From assembly GCA_028023455.1 (NCBI GenBank), contig JAQFVV010012434.1, forward strand, positions 6,416,264-6,480,263: 64,000 bases of DNA, written 5' to 3'. This document shows, piece by piece, positions 23,543 to 35,905 of the stretch. Origin of the DNA: Epiperipatus broadwayi. Lineage: Eukaryota > Onychophora > Udeonychophora > Euonychophora > Peripatidae. Position 1 is the first letter of the stretch. Each line of letters starts with the position of its first letter. The notes below the pieces were generated by a model. That model was not told the origin of the DNA. It saw nothing but the letters and a program-made list of their open reading frames with translations, and did not search any database. Both the position numbers and the translations under genes were made by a program.

Positions 23543-26298
23543 CAAGAGTTCCCAAAGTGGTCGATATCAACCCTCTCAATAAAAAAAATTTGGGGGTTGA
23601 CAACAGCAAAAATAAACCTCCTTACTACTTCTATTTGTTTGTTACTTCAAAATATCTATGATTCCAATAGGTACCTAATTAAGAAGTAAAATAATCAAAG
23701 CAATCACTTTTTTGATAAAAACACATTACATATCAAATACAAAATGGTAAAATGTGTCATTAAAAGAGTCACATGTAAGAATGCATGAAAATACATGTAG
23801 CACAAACATGTCTTATCGAACATATCAAAACAAGCGTGGACATGAAAAACTGTTGCATGTCCGCACTTGCTTGCAGTGGGACAAAATGATATTAGCAGAA
23901 TCTATCAGTGTTATATGGTCATGCTTTCATAAAACACTATAAATTGGTTCATTTGATGTGACATGTATTTATTTGTGATTTGAACTTTGAATATAATTAT
24001 TTATTGAGGAGCAATACTATGAAAAAGAAAATCAGAGAACAGTTTATTTATTCGAGTTTGAAAGAAAATCTGTTTCAAGTAAGTACATACATTATTACTT
24101 TTTTTTTTATCATAGGGGCTATCGAAATTTTTAATGAGTTTTTATTTGTTACGATAATATGACTGAATCAAAAAAGAAATGCAGACAGCACAGTTTGAAC
24201 TATTTGAATGTTAGAATTTGTCCCACCATTATCAAATAAACATTTACGGACATGCCTCATATATGAAACCATCAAAACTAGCAGATCACTTGAACAAAAT
24301 TCATCCTGACAAAAAAGAAAAAGATTTATCGTACTTTCAATCACTTAAAGATAAAATTCTGAAGAGAATTATGATAGATAATGTTTGTTTCAGAATTAAA
24401 GCAAAGGAATAATGGATTAAAGGCATTGTACAACATATCCCTACTCATTGCGAAATCTGGTGAACAGCTGGATGTCGTGGAGGTATTGAACACTATACTC
24501 CACAAATCTACACAAAATGTTATAAAAAGGATTCCTTTGAGCAATAACATAGTTAAAAGATATATTGACGAAATGAGTCACGGCATGGAAAATTGTATGT
24601 GTAATCATTTGTAAAAAAAACAATTTTTCTCTCCAATTGGACGAGTCAACATTACCTGATAATGAAGCTTTGTTGCTAACGTACATTCGCTTTATTCAAA
24701 ATCAGGAAGTGCATGAAGGGCTGCTTTTTGCTTGAATTTTAGAAAGTGACACCAGAGGTGATTCTATTTTTAATTTAATGGAGCTATTTTTCAGGAAAAA
24801 GGCGATACCATTGACAGATGGAGCACCAGCTATGGTTGGTCATTATCACGGTTTCATACGTTACCTAAAACAACACATACCTGAAATGCTTGCAGTTCAC
24901 TGTGTAATCCATAGGCAACATTTAATAACCAAAAACTTTAGCATCAAATTGCATCAATCACTTCAGTTTGTTATAAGAGCTGTGAACAAAATTCAAAGTG
25001 ACATTTTGAACATTACACTGCTTGATTATGCAAGAAAAGCAATGAAGATTTCTATCGATTGGTTCTCCATACTGAAATCCGCTGGCTTACAAAAGGTTTA
25101 TGTTTGGCGAGATATTTTGCACTATTTCAATCTGCATTAGAGTTTTTGGAAGATGAGGATTCCAGTTTGAAAGAAAATTTACTTAACAGTAAAACAGATA
25201 TTTCTTATTTAATTGACTTATTTGGCAAATTTAATAATGTTAATTTACAACTGCAAGGAGACAATTTGAATCTCATCAAAGCAAAATCGGTCATATCAGC
25301 TTTTGTTGCCAGAATAATGTTTTTTAAGCAAAATATTGCAAGATCTGAACTTTCCCAGTTCCTCAAATTATTTAAGATAGGCACAATCCAAAAAGAAAAC
25401 ATCTTGCTGTACATCAACCACTTGGAGGCTCTTCACTTAGATTTCAAAACTAGGTTCAAAGATATTTTATCATTGGAATACCTGACTGGATAATAAACCC
25501 ATACACTATTATTGTAGAATCAAATATAATTTTGCAAAATGAGCTGATAACAATAGGCACAAATGAGGATCTCAAGATACAATTCAAACATGTTATCAAA
25601 AGTTTTGGCTGCAACAAGATATTCCACTTCTGTACTGGGTTCTATGGATTGTTGTACAAAAGTATTTTCTGGCATTTCCATTGTTGTATCTGGTAGAGAG
25701 GCTTCAGTGTAGTTTTAAACCTGCTTCAGAGCACACAACGATTGCATATCATTGAATGTGGGATTTGAGAAAGTAACTCACTAATTTAAAACTGAATATA
25801 GATAAATTGTTGACAGATCACAAAGATGCACCCATCTCATTAAATTCAGTTTTCCATGCTAATTTATTTGATGTTCTTATTTTTATAAATCTGATTAAAA
25901 TCTTTCGTTGTTGTAATTTTGTTGATGTTTAATTCTGACTGAATATGTTGATTTTTTCATTTCATTTTTATGTTTAATAAAGTGATTTCAATATTTGTAC
26001 TTATTTTGAATTTGCATATTTATTTCATAAATGTCAAAAATTTTAAAAAACTGCTTGTAATTTTTTTGCTTTAATTTTCAATATTAAATGTTATACAAGA
26101 TAATGCTGTATTCCATAGTCCTTTTATCTTTTTCAATTACTAATTACAAGTGATTAAAATGAAAAATTTGATATCTAGCGAAATGTTTAATATAGAGTAC
26201 TGTACAAATTTTTTATGTAAGTAAATGACTAGGGGGTCGATAGTTTTAAAAGTTTTTGGAAAAGGGGTCTGCAACTGAAAAAAGTTTGGAAACTCTTG
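23543..26298 (+). mobile_element. Decayed hAT-type DNA transposon (BED/ZBED5-like)
   Basis: The ends are imperfect inverted repeats starting CAAGAGTTCCCAAA on the left and CAAGAGTTTCCAAAC on the right strand, similar to the CAGNGGTTCTCAAA ends of hAT elements. The octamer ATATATAA abuts the left end (23535-23542) and recurs two bases beyond the right end (26301-26308), possibly the 8-bp duplication expected for hAT. Inside is a broken plus-strand transposase. The element sits in Abi intron 1. Confidence 0.8.
24218..25493 (+). pseudogene. Broken BED-finger hAT transposase
   Basis: Successive fragments in different frames follow the order of the ZBED5/SCAND3-like transposase family. First comes the histidine half of a BED finger (MKPSKLADHLNKIHPDKKEK, about 24258-24320). 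Next is QLDESTLPDNEALLL (about 24635-24680), and then TDGAPAMVGHYHGF and HCVIHRQHL (about 24814-24925). Last is the C-terminal catalytic part with LQLQGDNLNLIKAKSVISAF and HLEALHLDF (about 25240-25440). Several frameshifts and stops, such as at 24612 and 25138, prevent translation. In family members that have been domesticated the frame is open; here it is not, so this is a fossil. Confidence 0.85.
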
Positions 26299-26316
26299 GT
26301 ATATATAAATAAAGTA

Positions 26317-27391
26317 CACCTGGGTCTCTTTTTACGCGGACTTATTTAACATGATTTTGAAGTTACGCAATTTATGTTTCACCGGAAGTCGAACTCCGAT
26401 AATGCGTTATTACTTTAAATAATAAATTTCGCACACTTATGTCATATTGAAAGTAATAGCACATTATTGGAATTCAACTTTCATCTTAGTAATTTCAATA
26501 TTTTCAGTGCTTTATAATAGCAAGATTTTATGCAATAATGAAATTAAAATCATGATTTCCACATTTTATGTATACACACATTAAATTTTACAAGATTATA
26601 ATGTAAATTTGTTCAAACATTGTGTGTGTTAATTTTGCATTTTAAATCACATTCTGTTTTTGCTTTTTAAAAAAGAACGTAATCAATTATTAATCATTTA
26701 GTGTCCGCAAGTTTATTTTTAAAAGATGAGTAATAGCAGTGAAACGAAATTTGATTTTTAAACGGAATTGAAAATTAAAGACAAAAATACGAATTTAATT
26801 TTTAGTTGTTAGTTTTAATTAATTTTTTCCCAGCAGTGGTGAATAAATGTCTTTTTATTATCATAAGTCTAAGTTCATAAACAATTAATAAAATCATCGT
26901 CTCAAAGATTAATTACTAATTACGTTGTCAACCGAAAACCATTAACACAACATGAGAGTGAACTTGGTGCTAGTTGTATTTCCTTTTGTGAGAATCTGAT
27001 TTTTTATCAGTTTGCAAACGAACATGTATTTCGGCAAATAGCGATAATAATTAAAACGTGTATAAAAAAATGTAAATTACTGTACTGTAAATTATGCATA
27101 AAAGTATATTATTTTGAATAAAATTAAATATTATAGTTAAAAAAAAGTTTGTCTTGTATCAATTTTTTTCAAATTTGAAATTTTTCATTAGTCATATTTT
27201 ATTTCCTTATTTTTTTTTTTTGTGCGAATTTTAAAGTAATTTTACGTTGGTGCTTTGCTTTTACGCGAATTTTGAAAAATCACAGACCGCACCCCCCCTT
27301 TTTTCAATGTAAGTTACGTCTATTTTTGCGCGATTTCGTTTGCGCGTGTTTTCTGAGGAACCTATCTATCGCGTAAAACGAGACCCAGGTG
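26317..27391. mobile_element. Non-autonomous Tigger/pogo-like DNA element, 1075 bp
   Basis: The termini are inverted repeats CACCTGGGTCTC followed by T/G and TTTTACGCG, on each side of which a TA dinucleotide is duplicated (26315-26316 and 27392-27393). The TTTACGCG motif and the repeated internal TTTTACGCGAATTTT are hallmarks of Tigger/pogo ends. No transposase frame remains, so it needed a partner element. It lies 18 bp from the hAT element, still within Abi intron 1. Confidence 0.8.
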
Positions 27392-27393
27392 TA

Positions 27394-30300
27394 CTATTAA
27401 TCTTAAAACTTATTATTTAAAATCTTCTATTATTAAAAAAATTAATATTTAATCGTTTACAATAAATTAATTTATATGTATAGTTTCAAATAAAATTAAA
27501 AGCAAAAACAACATGCAGTAAATACTTATAAATTAATAAAGCTAATTGTAGTGAATTGAATATTTTTCTTTTTTATTTTAGCCAATCTGTACAATTCACA
27601 AATCTGAAAAGGTTCTGGAACTCCAAATTTTGGAATAATGGTGTTTTAATTATATATGATACTGATTTTGGTATTGTTAAAAAAATTTTATAATAAAAAA
27701 TGTCCCACAATTTTGAAAAAAGAAAGATTATTCCAGCTAATAAAGTTAAATTTATTTATCAGTAATTGAGTGATCCACCAGAATGGCTATACGCTATCTT
27801 TCTAAAAAAAAAAAAATTTAAGTTGCTTAAAAAACTTAATTACTAGATAAGCCTTCCATCTGGATTTGAATCTAAAATCATGGATATAATAGTGACATAA
27901 GTTAATTATTTTATGTTACGAAATTCTGTATACATCTATATAGCATAGCTTTTTAAGTTCAGTGGACAATTAAAGACCTCTAGTTGTAGAATAGTTGTAT
28001 TTTTTCAATGTGATCAAATACAGGATAGATGATTTATTTAATTATGATATCTAATTATTTATAAAATATAATAGATAACCTTACATGCATAAACATGTCT
28101 ATGCACTTTATATATATATAAAACAAGCTGTACACCCCTGAATGAGTACTAAGTGCTAATTTTTAAAAAAGATTTAAGACAAATGTTTATTTCACTTATG
28201 ATAGTTTTAATATGTGATATTATAGTATGCATACTTCAGTTATAATAGTGAAGATATTTCCATTTCATTACTCTGTTTCTACATTAGAATCTTTGAAAAT
28301 CAAACACACACTTGAAATTTTAAATTAAAATATAAAAATGCAAAAGAAGTTTATTCTATTGAAAATGAACATTATATTTATCGAAACATTATTATGTCAT
28401 CATCAACAAAAATCACGGGCTTACCCCCATAAATGTACGGATACTTTCTTCAAAAACTTCTTTGTATATCCCATGCAAAACAGCTAGCTCCACACTATTC
28501 TTGATTGTCATCAATCCCCATTTTATTGTTTATGACTTATGTAATACTGAATATAAATTCCAAGCCTCATTTAATTGCACATGTAATCAAACCATTGTAA
28601 CTTCTGTTCTACAACTTAAATAAAATTTGTCTCCAAACACTTTTTTGTCAATTTTCATTGGAAATTTGTTATAGCTAGCTAATTTTCAATATGTTCTTTA
28701 AATGCCAATTGATCAGTGAAAATTTAAGATCTTTATCATAATAATTTTCTACAATATACAAATTTAAACTTAAATATATCACTACTGTTTATTTTTTAAA
28801 CTACATTACACATAAAAACTTAAGAATTTAAAATTAGAACACTAGCAAATATACCAGATGTGAGCAAAATCAGTGGATCAATAATCACTAAACTCATGGT
28901 CAGTCGATCCATACATACAACTCTATTATTTAAATAAATAACTAAAATTCTGATTTAGATATATATTGTTATGGTTACAATCTGTTTAACAATTAAACAT
29001 ATTTAATTCAAGCTTTTCATAACAATATAGGATTCTAAATTAGCAGGTTAACCAATATCTTACAATAATAATAATATTAATAATAAAACATTATTTATTC
29101 AAATTTTTGCTAATATCAGTTAATGTATCTAGAAATCACATAATTTTAAGAAGATTTACAATTCTTGGCATTAGTTCTATTTTTGAAAAAATTCAGGAAA
29201 ATACCTAAGCAACTCAATGACTAAAGAATTCACTATGTGAAGACACATTATGTTCTTGAAAGATATTCATATCTAATAAACCAAATGAACCCAAAAAGAA
29301 ATTACAATTGCACCTAAAGTTGATTAAAACATCCAACTCTACTATATCCCAAGAATTACAGCGATTTGAAAATATTTTATCATATTTTTCCATACAAGAT
29401 ATAATTCTCATCTAAAAAATACGATCTAATCATATCATATATTTTAAATAGGAAAAGAAAACTTAAATATTTATAAAATTAATATAAAACTAAGTTCTTG
29501 TATTCAATATTGTGCAAATTTCTTAAGAGACTATCCAATCAGTAACTACATCCATTATTAGAAAAAAAAAAATGTTCATTTGGAATTCTAAAAAAAAAAA
29601 AAATGGAAAGCAAGTTTATAAAAAAAAAAAAAACAGAATTTTCAATAAAAGTAATTGCAGTTTTTAACTAGTACTAAGCTTTGATTTGATTTCCATCCAG
29701 CTTTTAGAAAAAGGTGAACAGAAATCAAATCAATTCCATATATTTACTTTTTATCAAAAATATCCATAAAAGCTAATAGCCAATTCAGCAATGTAATGAG
29801 AACGCAACTAGATAAAAAAATCCCCAAAGACTACAAATAGAGGATAGTAAAAAACAAAACAATCTATGCCATTACACATATAATTTATAATGCTGAAAGT
29901 ATAATAAGAATTTCTGTTGAATAGTTTTATCTGTTTATAACAATGGTGATGGTCAGGTATAATATGTTTGCCAGTTGCTTTGTGCATACTAATATACTGC
30001 TTACATTTCTATATTGGATAACATGTTTATAATTTTTCCAAAGTAGTGACCTTCTGGTATTCAATTGTCACATGAATTCCTACAATTAACCCTATTCATA
30101 TTTAGAAATTCTATATTTATAAAGATCAATTTGCTTAAATGTGCTCCTTAAATACAATATTAAAATATAATCCAGTAGTTTTAATTCTAGAATATCTAAC
30201 ACTTTTTCTAAATCTTCAAAAAATAAATTTTTTTTTCTTTTTAAATTTCTTTCAACAATTAGTTTATTTTCTTTTTGCTATTAATTAAAACTTGCATCAA

Positions 30301-30404
30301 CATCACATTTATAATTTTCATACTGTTCTCACAAGTAGGGATTATTAAATAATGCATTATTTTTTCCAAAAAACTGTCTTCAATCTGATAAAAACATAAA
30401 CTAT
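27394..30404. other. Abi intron 1, AT-rich middle part
   Basis: No exon, RNA gene or terminal repeat is recognised. A-runs occur at 27806-27818, 29562-29634 and elsewhere. The 29214-29411 open frame on the minus strand has no coding signature. Confidence 0.5.
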
Positions 30405-30419
30405 TTTTGCAACATATTA

Positions 30420-30484
30420 AAACAGGCAAAACTCTCTATATACATATTGCCACTAAGAAATGGTGATCATGTAATGTTTATTGG
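30420..30484 (+). mobile_element. Minimal copy of the 19-kb-type hammerhead retroelement
   Basis: About 65 bp joins the left end of the family (AACAGGCAAAACTCTC) directly to its tail (AAGAAATGGTGATCATGTAA), omitting the hammerhead centre. Imperfect 15-bp direct repeats flank it (TTTTGCAACATATTA at 30405-30419; TTTTGTAACATATAA just after), two differences, consistent with an older target duplication. Confidence 0.65.
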
Positions 30485-30926
30485 TTTTGTAACATATAAC
30501 AATAAATATTCACTAACTCATATTTCCATCATAATAAATGTGCTTTGCATTTTAATTTTAGTTACAAATGGCAAATCTACGTATATATAGTATTAAAAAA
30601 AAAAGATAATTGAAATTTTATAAAACTTAAGTTTACAATTTTGTAAATTACTGACTAAGCTAAATATTATGATTAATAAATTAGGTCTATGGTTTTGTTA
30701 ATCCTATAAAATATGAAAACAACTATTACCAGAATTTAGTTAAGTACTACCATTGTATTATTTCTGTAAAATAAAAAATAAGTGTAAATAAATTTGATCC
30801 TTCATGTTTGCAATTTTGAAAAACAATTCATAAAAGATCATCATGATTAGAATGACAGCAGCCGACTTCAAAATTAACAATGAAGGCATAATAGTGAATA
30901 ATAATTTTAGCCTACTTAAACTATTC
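30485..30926. other. Abi intron 1 sequence
   Basis: Contains the right-hand direct repeat of the preceding element at about 30485-30499. Nothing else recognised. Confidence 0.5.
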
Positions 30927-31777
30927 GGTACTGTGGTATTAGAGCTGCGACATGAAGAATTATAATCATTTAATCATTAAATTACTTAGGTTATTAAATC
31001 AAAAACATATTTTAAAATCTACATTTAAAAAAAACAATTTAACAAAAAAAAAAATAAATACGAAAAGCATTAATGAGAAGAATAGTTAAAATGCATGTTT
31101 AAATCAAATTGAGTGTGTGTTTGCATGTGCATATTCTGCATAATCTATTTTAATACATTGTACACTTACACCTGCATTTATATATGTAATATATGTGGGA
31201 TTCAAACTCAGTCTTTCACAAAATCTACAACTCTCAGTGTCATCATATATTGCTGACTCACCTGATCACACACATGTTGAAAAGATAAATAATCACCAAT
31301 ATTAAAGTATGAAGATTGGTTATCTTAATATAAAGCTAAGTACTAATTGTATATATATGTGTGATGGTAATCTGAACCAAATGATGAGTGCTGGTCTTGC
31401 ACGAAATACGTATATTGGTGATTATTTATCTTTTCAACATGTGTGTGATCAGGTGAGTCAGCAATATAAGATGGCATTGAGTTGTAGGTCGTGTGAAAGT
31501 CTGAGTTCAAATCCTGCATATATTACATATATAAATGCAGGTGTAAGCCTGTACAATGTATTAAAATAGATTGCAGAATAAGCACTTGCAAACACACACT
31601 CAATTTGATTTAAACACGCATTTTAACTATTCTTCACATTAATGCTTTTTGTATTTTTTTTTTTTGTTAAATTGTTTTTTTTTTAATGTAGATTTTAAAA
31701 TATGTTTTTGATTTAATAACCTAATTAATTTAATGTTTAAACGATTATAACTGTCGCAGCTCTAATACCACAGTACC
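30927..31777. mobile_element. 851-bp foldback element with 8-bp duplication, containing the hammerhead/tRNA-like unit
   Basis: Arms of about 375 bp (30927-31302 and 31398-31777) are inverted complements with scattered differences and gaps. The outer ends begin GGTACTGTGGTATTAGAGC. The octamer AACTATTC is duplicated at 30919-30926 and 31778-31785. The inner part of both arms is the hammerhead/tRNA-like unit also found at 10353-11412, so the foldback has captured or grown from that unit. An 8-bp duplication fits hAT, Merlin or P-type transposases more than a Penelope-type insertion. The central 95 bp plus the right arm contains one full unit. Confidence 0.75.
31376..31419 (+). ncRNA. Hammerhead ribozyme copy with perfect stem II
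   Basis: Stem I ACCAA/TTGGT, stem II GTGC/GCAC including the canonical G-C closing pair, GAAA core and ATACGTAT stem III. The first core base C3 is A here (ATGATGA), which should abolish cleavage. Its stem II shows what the family ancestor looked like. Confidence 0.7.
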
Positions 31778-31785
31778 AACTATTC

Positions 31786-32999
<1,214 letters not shown>

Positions 33000-33044
33000 A
33001 TGATGGCTGAAGAGAACGATCCGCCATGGCTGACTCAAGATCAG
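33000..33044 (+). CDS. First coding exon of an unidentified divergent gene
   Basis: Fifteen codons, MMAEENDPPWLTQDQ, end at a donor CAG|GTAATT in phase 0. The second methionine (33003) has a good context (ACAATGATGG) and may be the true start. The exon is markedly GC-richer than the AT-rich DNA around it and lies head-to-head with Abi, which is how genuine first exons are often arranged. I do not recognise the protein. The rest of the gene must lie to the right, through a long intron packed with transposons. Confidence 0.6.
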
Positions 33045-34095
33045 GTAATTTACTGTTGAGTATGATCGAAATAAAGTAAGATTCATTTAGTGTCTTCTCT
33101 TAATAAACTTAAACTTTATATCAAAATTATTTTTTATATCACTGATACTTTCAGAAAATAGAACTCATTTAATATTACTGTTGATTTATGTATATTGTAA
33201 TTATGTCTTTAGTTTATTCATATCATTATGTACGATTCAAAATACTTTTAATTAAAATATCGAACTCAACTTTTTTTATAAAAGGGGTCTGTTGAATTGT
33301 TATAACCTGTTTCTTTTAATGAATATATATGTTCATAGTTTTATTTGACTGATTGATAATAAATATCAAAACAATTAAGAATAAAAAAAAATCAAAATAG
33401 TAACATAATATGTTATTATTAGTCATTATAGAATTTCTAGTTATACTTATGTGGTTATCCAAGAACTCGCAAACTAAAACCTTACAATTCATTATTGGTA
33501 AGCTTATATGGTAAATAATGCTTTTTTTCACTATTTCTCTATGGAGACTTACTGGAAAAGTTTTTGCCTTATCGTGGATTATTTAAAGATTTTTTTTTTC
33601 TTATAAGTTACAATTATTACACATCACATAAGCAAAGATAATTGTTTTTGTTTTTTTATAGAATTTTAACTTATTTTTTTATGAAATTCATTTTGAAAGA
33701 TAACAAAAATTCAGCAAAATGCTAGGTAATTACAATATTTGGAATGTAATTCTTATAAATTCCATTTTAACATTTGTTTCAAGATTTCATGGTAAAGATG
33801 ATTAAAATTTTTAAATGGAATCGATACTTATAATTTAAAATATTCAATTTGATCTTGTGATTGTTTAGTCTCTAGTTCATATGCAGATGAAAATGAACAG
33901 TTTTTTAAATCTTTCATTGAAATTTTATTTTGGACAAAAAAATCAAATAATAAAATTTTCTAAGTCAGATTTTATAATCTTTTATTTAACTGATAACTTA
34001 GTAAATCAGCAACTTTATAAAACAAATATTTTAGTTCATCACCAGATGAATGCTGAAATTTTATATCATTCATTCCATTATATTGTATAAACAGA
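33045..34095. other. AT-rich intron of the plus-strand gene
   Basis: No exon seen. Holds the left target duplication of the LINE (AAACAGA, 34089-34095). Confidence 0.5.
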
Positions 34096-35898
34096 TTTAG
34101 CAAAAGAAAAGTGGTTGGAGCAAGAATATAAAGAGATAGAAAGGTTTCAACAGATGAAAAGATATGATCTAGCATTTGATAGAATACAAAGTATTTCTTG
34201 GGAGAAAAAGACATGGGTAGCAAGTGAGATTGCGGATAAGAAGGGAAGAAGGTTAACCGATTGTAATGATATATTAAAAAGATGGGAAGAATATATTCGA
34301 TATCTGTTTGGTAGAGGAAGTAATTTAATTAGTTATGAACTTGAAAATGAAGATGTTGCAATGGATGATAGAGGTATGGACATACTGCCAGATGAAGTAA
34401 GAAAGGCAATCGCACAAATGAAGAATGGTAAGGCTATTGGATTTGATGCAATACCTATAGAATTTTTGAGAGAAATGGGAGAATTTACTATGAAGGAAAT
34501 AATTGGACTTTGCAATTTGATATATAATAGTGGAGTTTGGCCTGAAGATTTTTTAAGAACTATAGTGATTCCAATTGTTAAAAAGAAGAAAGCTGTTAAA
34601 TGTGAAGAGTATAGGACAATAAGTGTATTGTCTCATGTTTCTAAGGTGTTATTGAGGATTTTAACTCAAAGGATTTATGGGAAGGTTGACTATTATATTG
34701 CTGAAGAACAGTTTGGTTTTCGGAAAGGGAAAAGCACAAGAGATGCTATTGGTATTGTTAGGACAATTGCAGAAAGATATATTGAAAGAGATAAAGGAAT
34801 TGGTATATGTTTTGTAGATTTAGAAAAGGCATTTGATAGAGTAAGCTGGAATAAACTGATGTCTATCTTAAGAGATAAAGGAGTATTCTGGAAAGAAAGA
34901 CGATTGATATGGAATATGTATAATGGGCAAAGAGTAAGAGTTAGATTTGGATGTAATGAGAAGGATGAAGTGAATATAGAAAGTGGAGTTAGGCAAGGAT
35001 GTATTATGTCACCTGTTTTGTTTAATATTTATTTAGAAGATATGATAAATAATTATTTGGACTATGGAGGAGCAAATGTTGGAGGGAGAGTAATAAAGTG
35101 TATAAGATTTGCAGATGATATGGCTCTTATTGCTGAGGAAGAAAAGGATCTTCAGAATATGTTGAATAAATTGGAAGAAGGATTTATGGCATATGGAATG
35201 AAGATTAATATTGAAAAGACTAAGTGTTTATGGATAGGGAGAGATGCAAAAAGACTGCAAATTGGAATCCATGATGACATGGTGCAGCAGGTGAAGGGAT
35301 TTAGATATTTGGGTTGTTGGTTGAGTGAGGATGGAAGAAGTGAAGATGAAGTTAAAAGAAGAATAGCATTGGCAAAGGTGACATTTGTAAAAAGAAAGAA
35401 GATATTCTGTGGACCTATGGAAAGAGAATTAAGGAAAAGATTAATTAAATGTTATGTGTGGAGTGTATTAATGTATGGTTGTGAGACATGGACATTGAGT
35501 AATAGAATTAAGAAACGACTGGAAGCTTTTGAGATGTGGACATGGAGAAAAATGGAAAAAATCAGTTGGGTGAATAAAATAACAAATGAAGTTTTGAAAA
35601 GAGTTAATGAGGAAAGAAGATTGATTGAAAGTATCAAAGAGAGAAAGAGAAACTGGATTGGACATATACTAAGAAAAGATTATAGTTTAATGAAAGATGT
35701 TTGGAAGGAATGGTGAGTGGAAATAAAAAGAAAGGACGGAAGAGATTGACATTATTGGATGATATACGAGATGGAAGGGGTTATGTGGAATTGAGGAAGT
35801 GGGCAAGGAAGAGAATGGAATGGAAGAATGGATGAACTGATGTAGTGACTACTCTCTGGACCTGTCTATTGGACAGACTACTATTGATGATGATGATG
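34096..35898 (+). mobile_element. 5'-truncated non-LTR retrotransposon with near-complete reverse transcriptase
   Basis: The insert ends in a GAT repeat (35885-35898) after CTGGACCTGTCTAT. It is flanked by a 7-bp direct repeat AAACAGA (34089-34095 and 35899-35905). It lacks the endonuclease part and begins within the region just before the reverse transcriptase. The long open frame shows it is one of the youngest elements here. The sequence type (EYRTIS, GFRKGKSTRDAI, GVRQGC) is that of widespread endonuclease-reverse transcriptase LINEs. I think it is RTE-like but cannot fix the clade. Confidence 0.9.
34115..35716 (+). pseudogene. LINE reverse transcriptase ORF, truncated, one frameshift at the 3' end
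   Basis: 533 open codons. Motifs in order: KAIGFDAIPIEFL (about residues 110-122), EYRTISVLSHVSK, EEQFGFRKGKSTRDAI, palm motif A CFVDLEKAFDRV with catalytic Asp 235, VRQGCIMSPVLFNIYLEDM, motif C FADD with Asp 334-335, then the thumb and a C-terminal region with YGCETWTL. All catalytic aspartates are present. The frame breaks near 35700: a one-base loss in GATGTTTGGAAGG moves the last part (starting MVSGNKKKGRKRL, 35710-35835) to another frame. There is no start methionine at the family position because the 5' end is missing; the first codon of this open stretch is TTG. Confidence 0.9.
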
Positions 35899-35905
35899 AA
35901 ACAGA

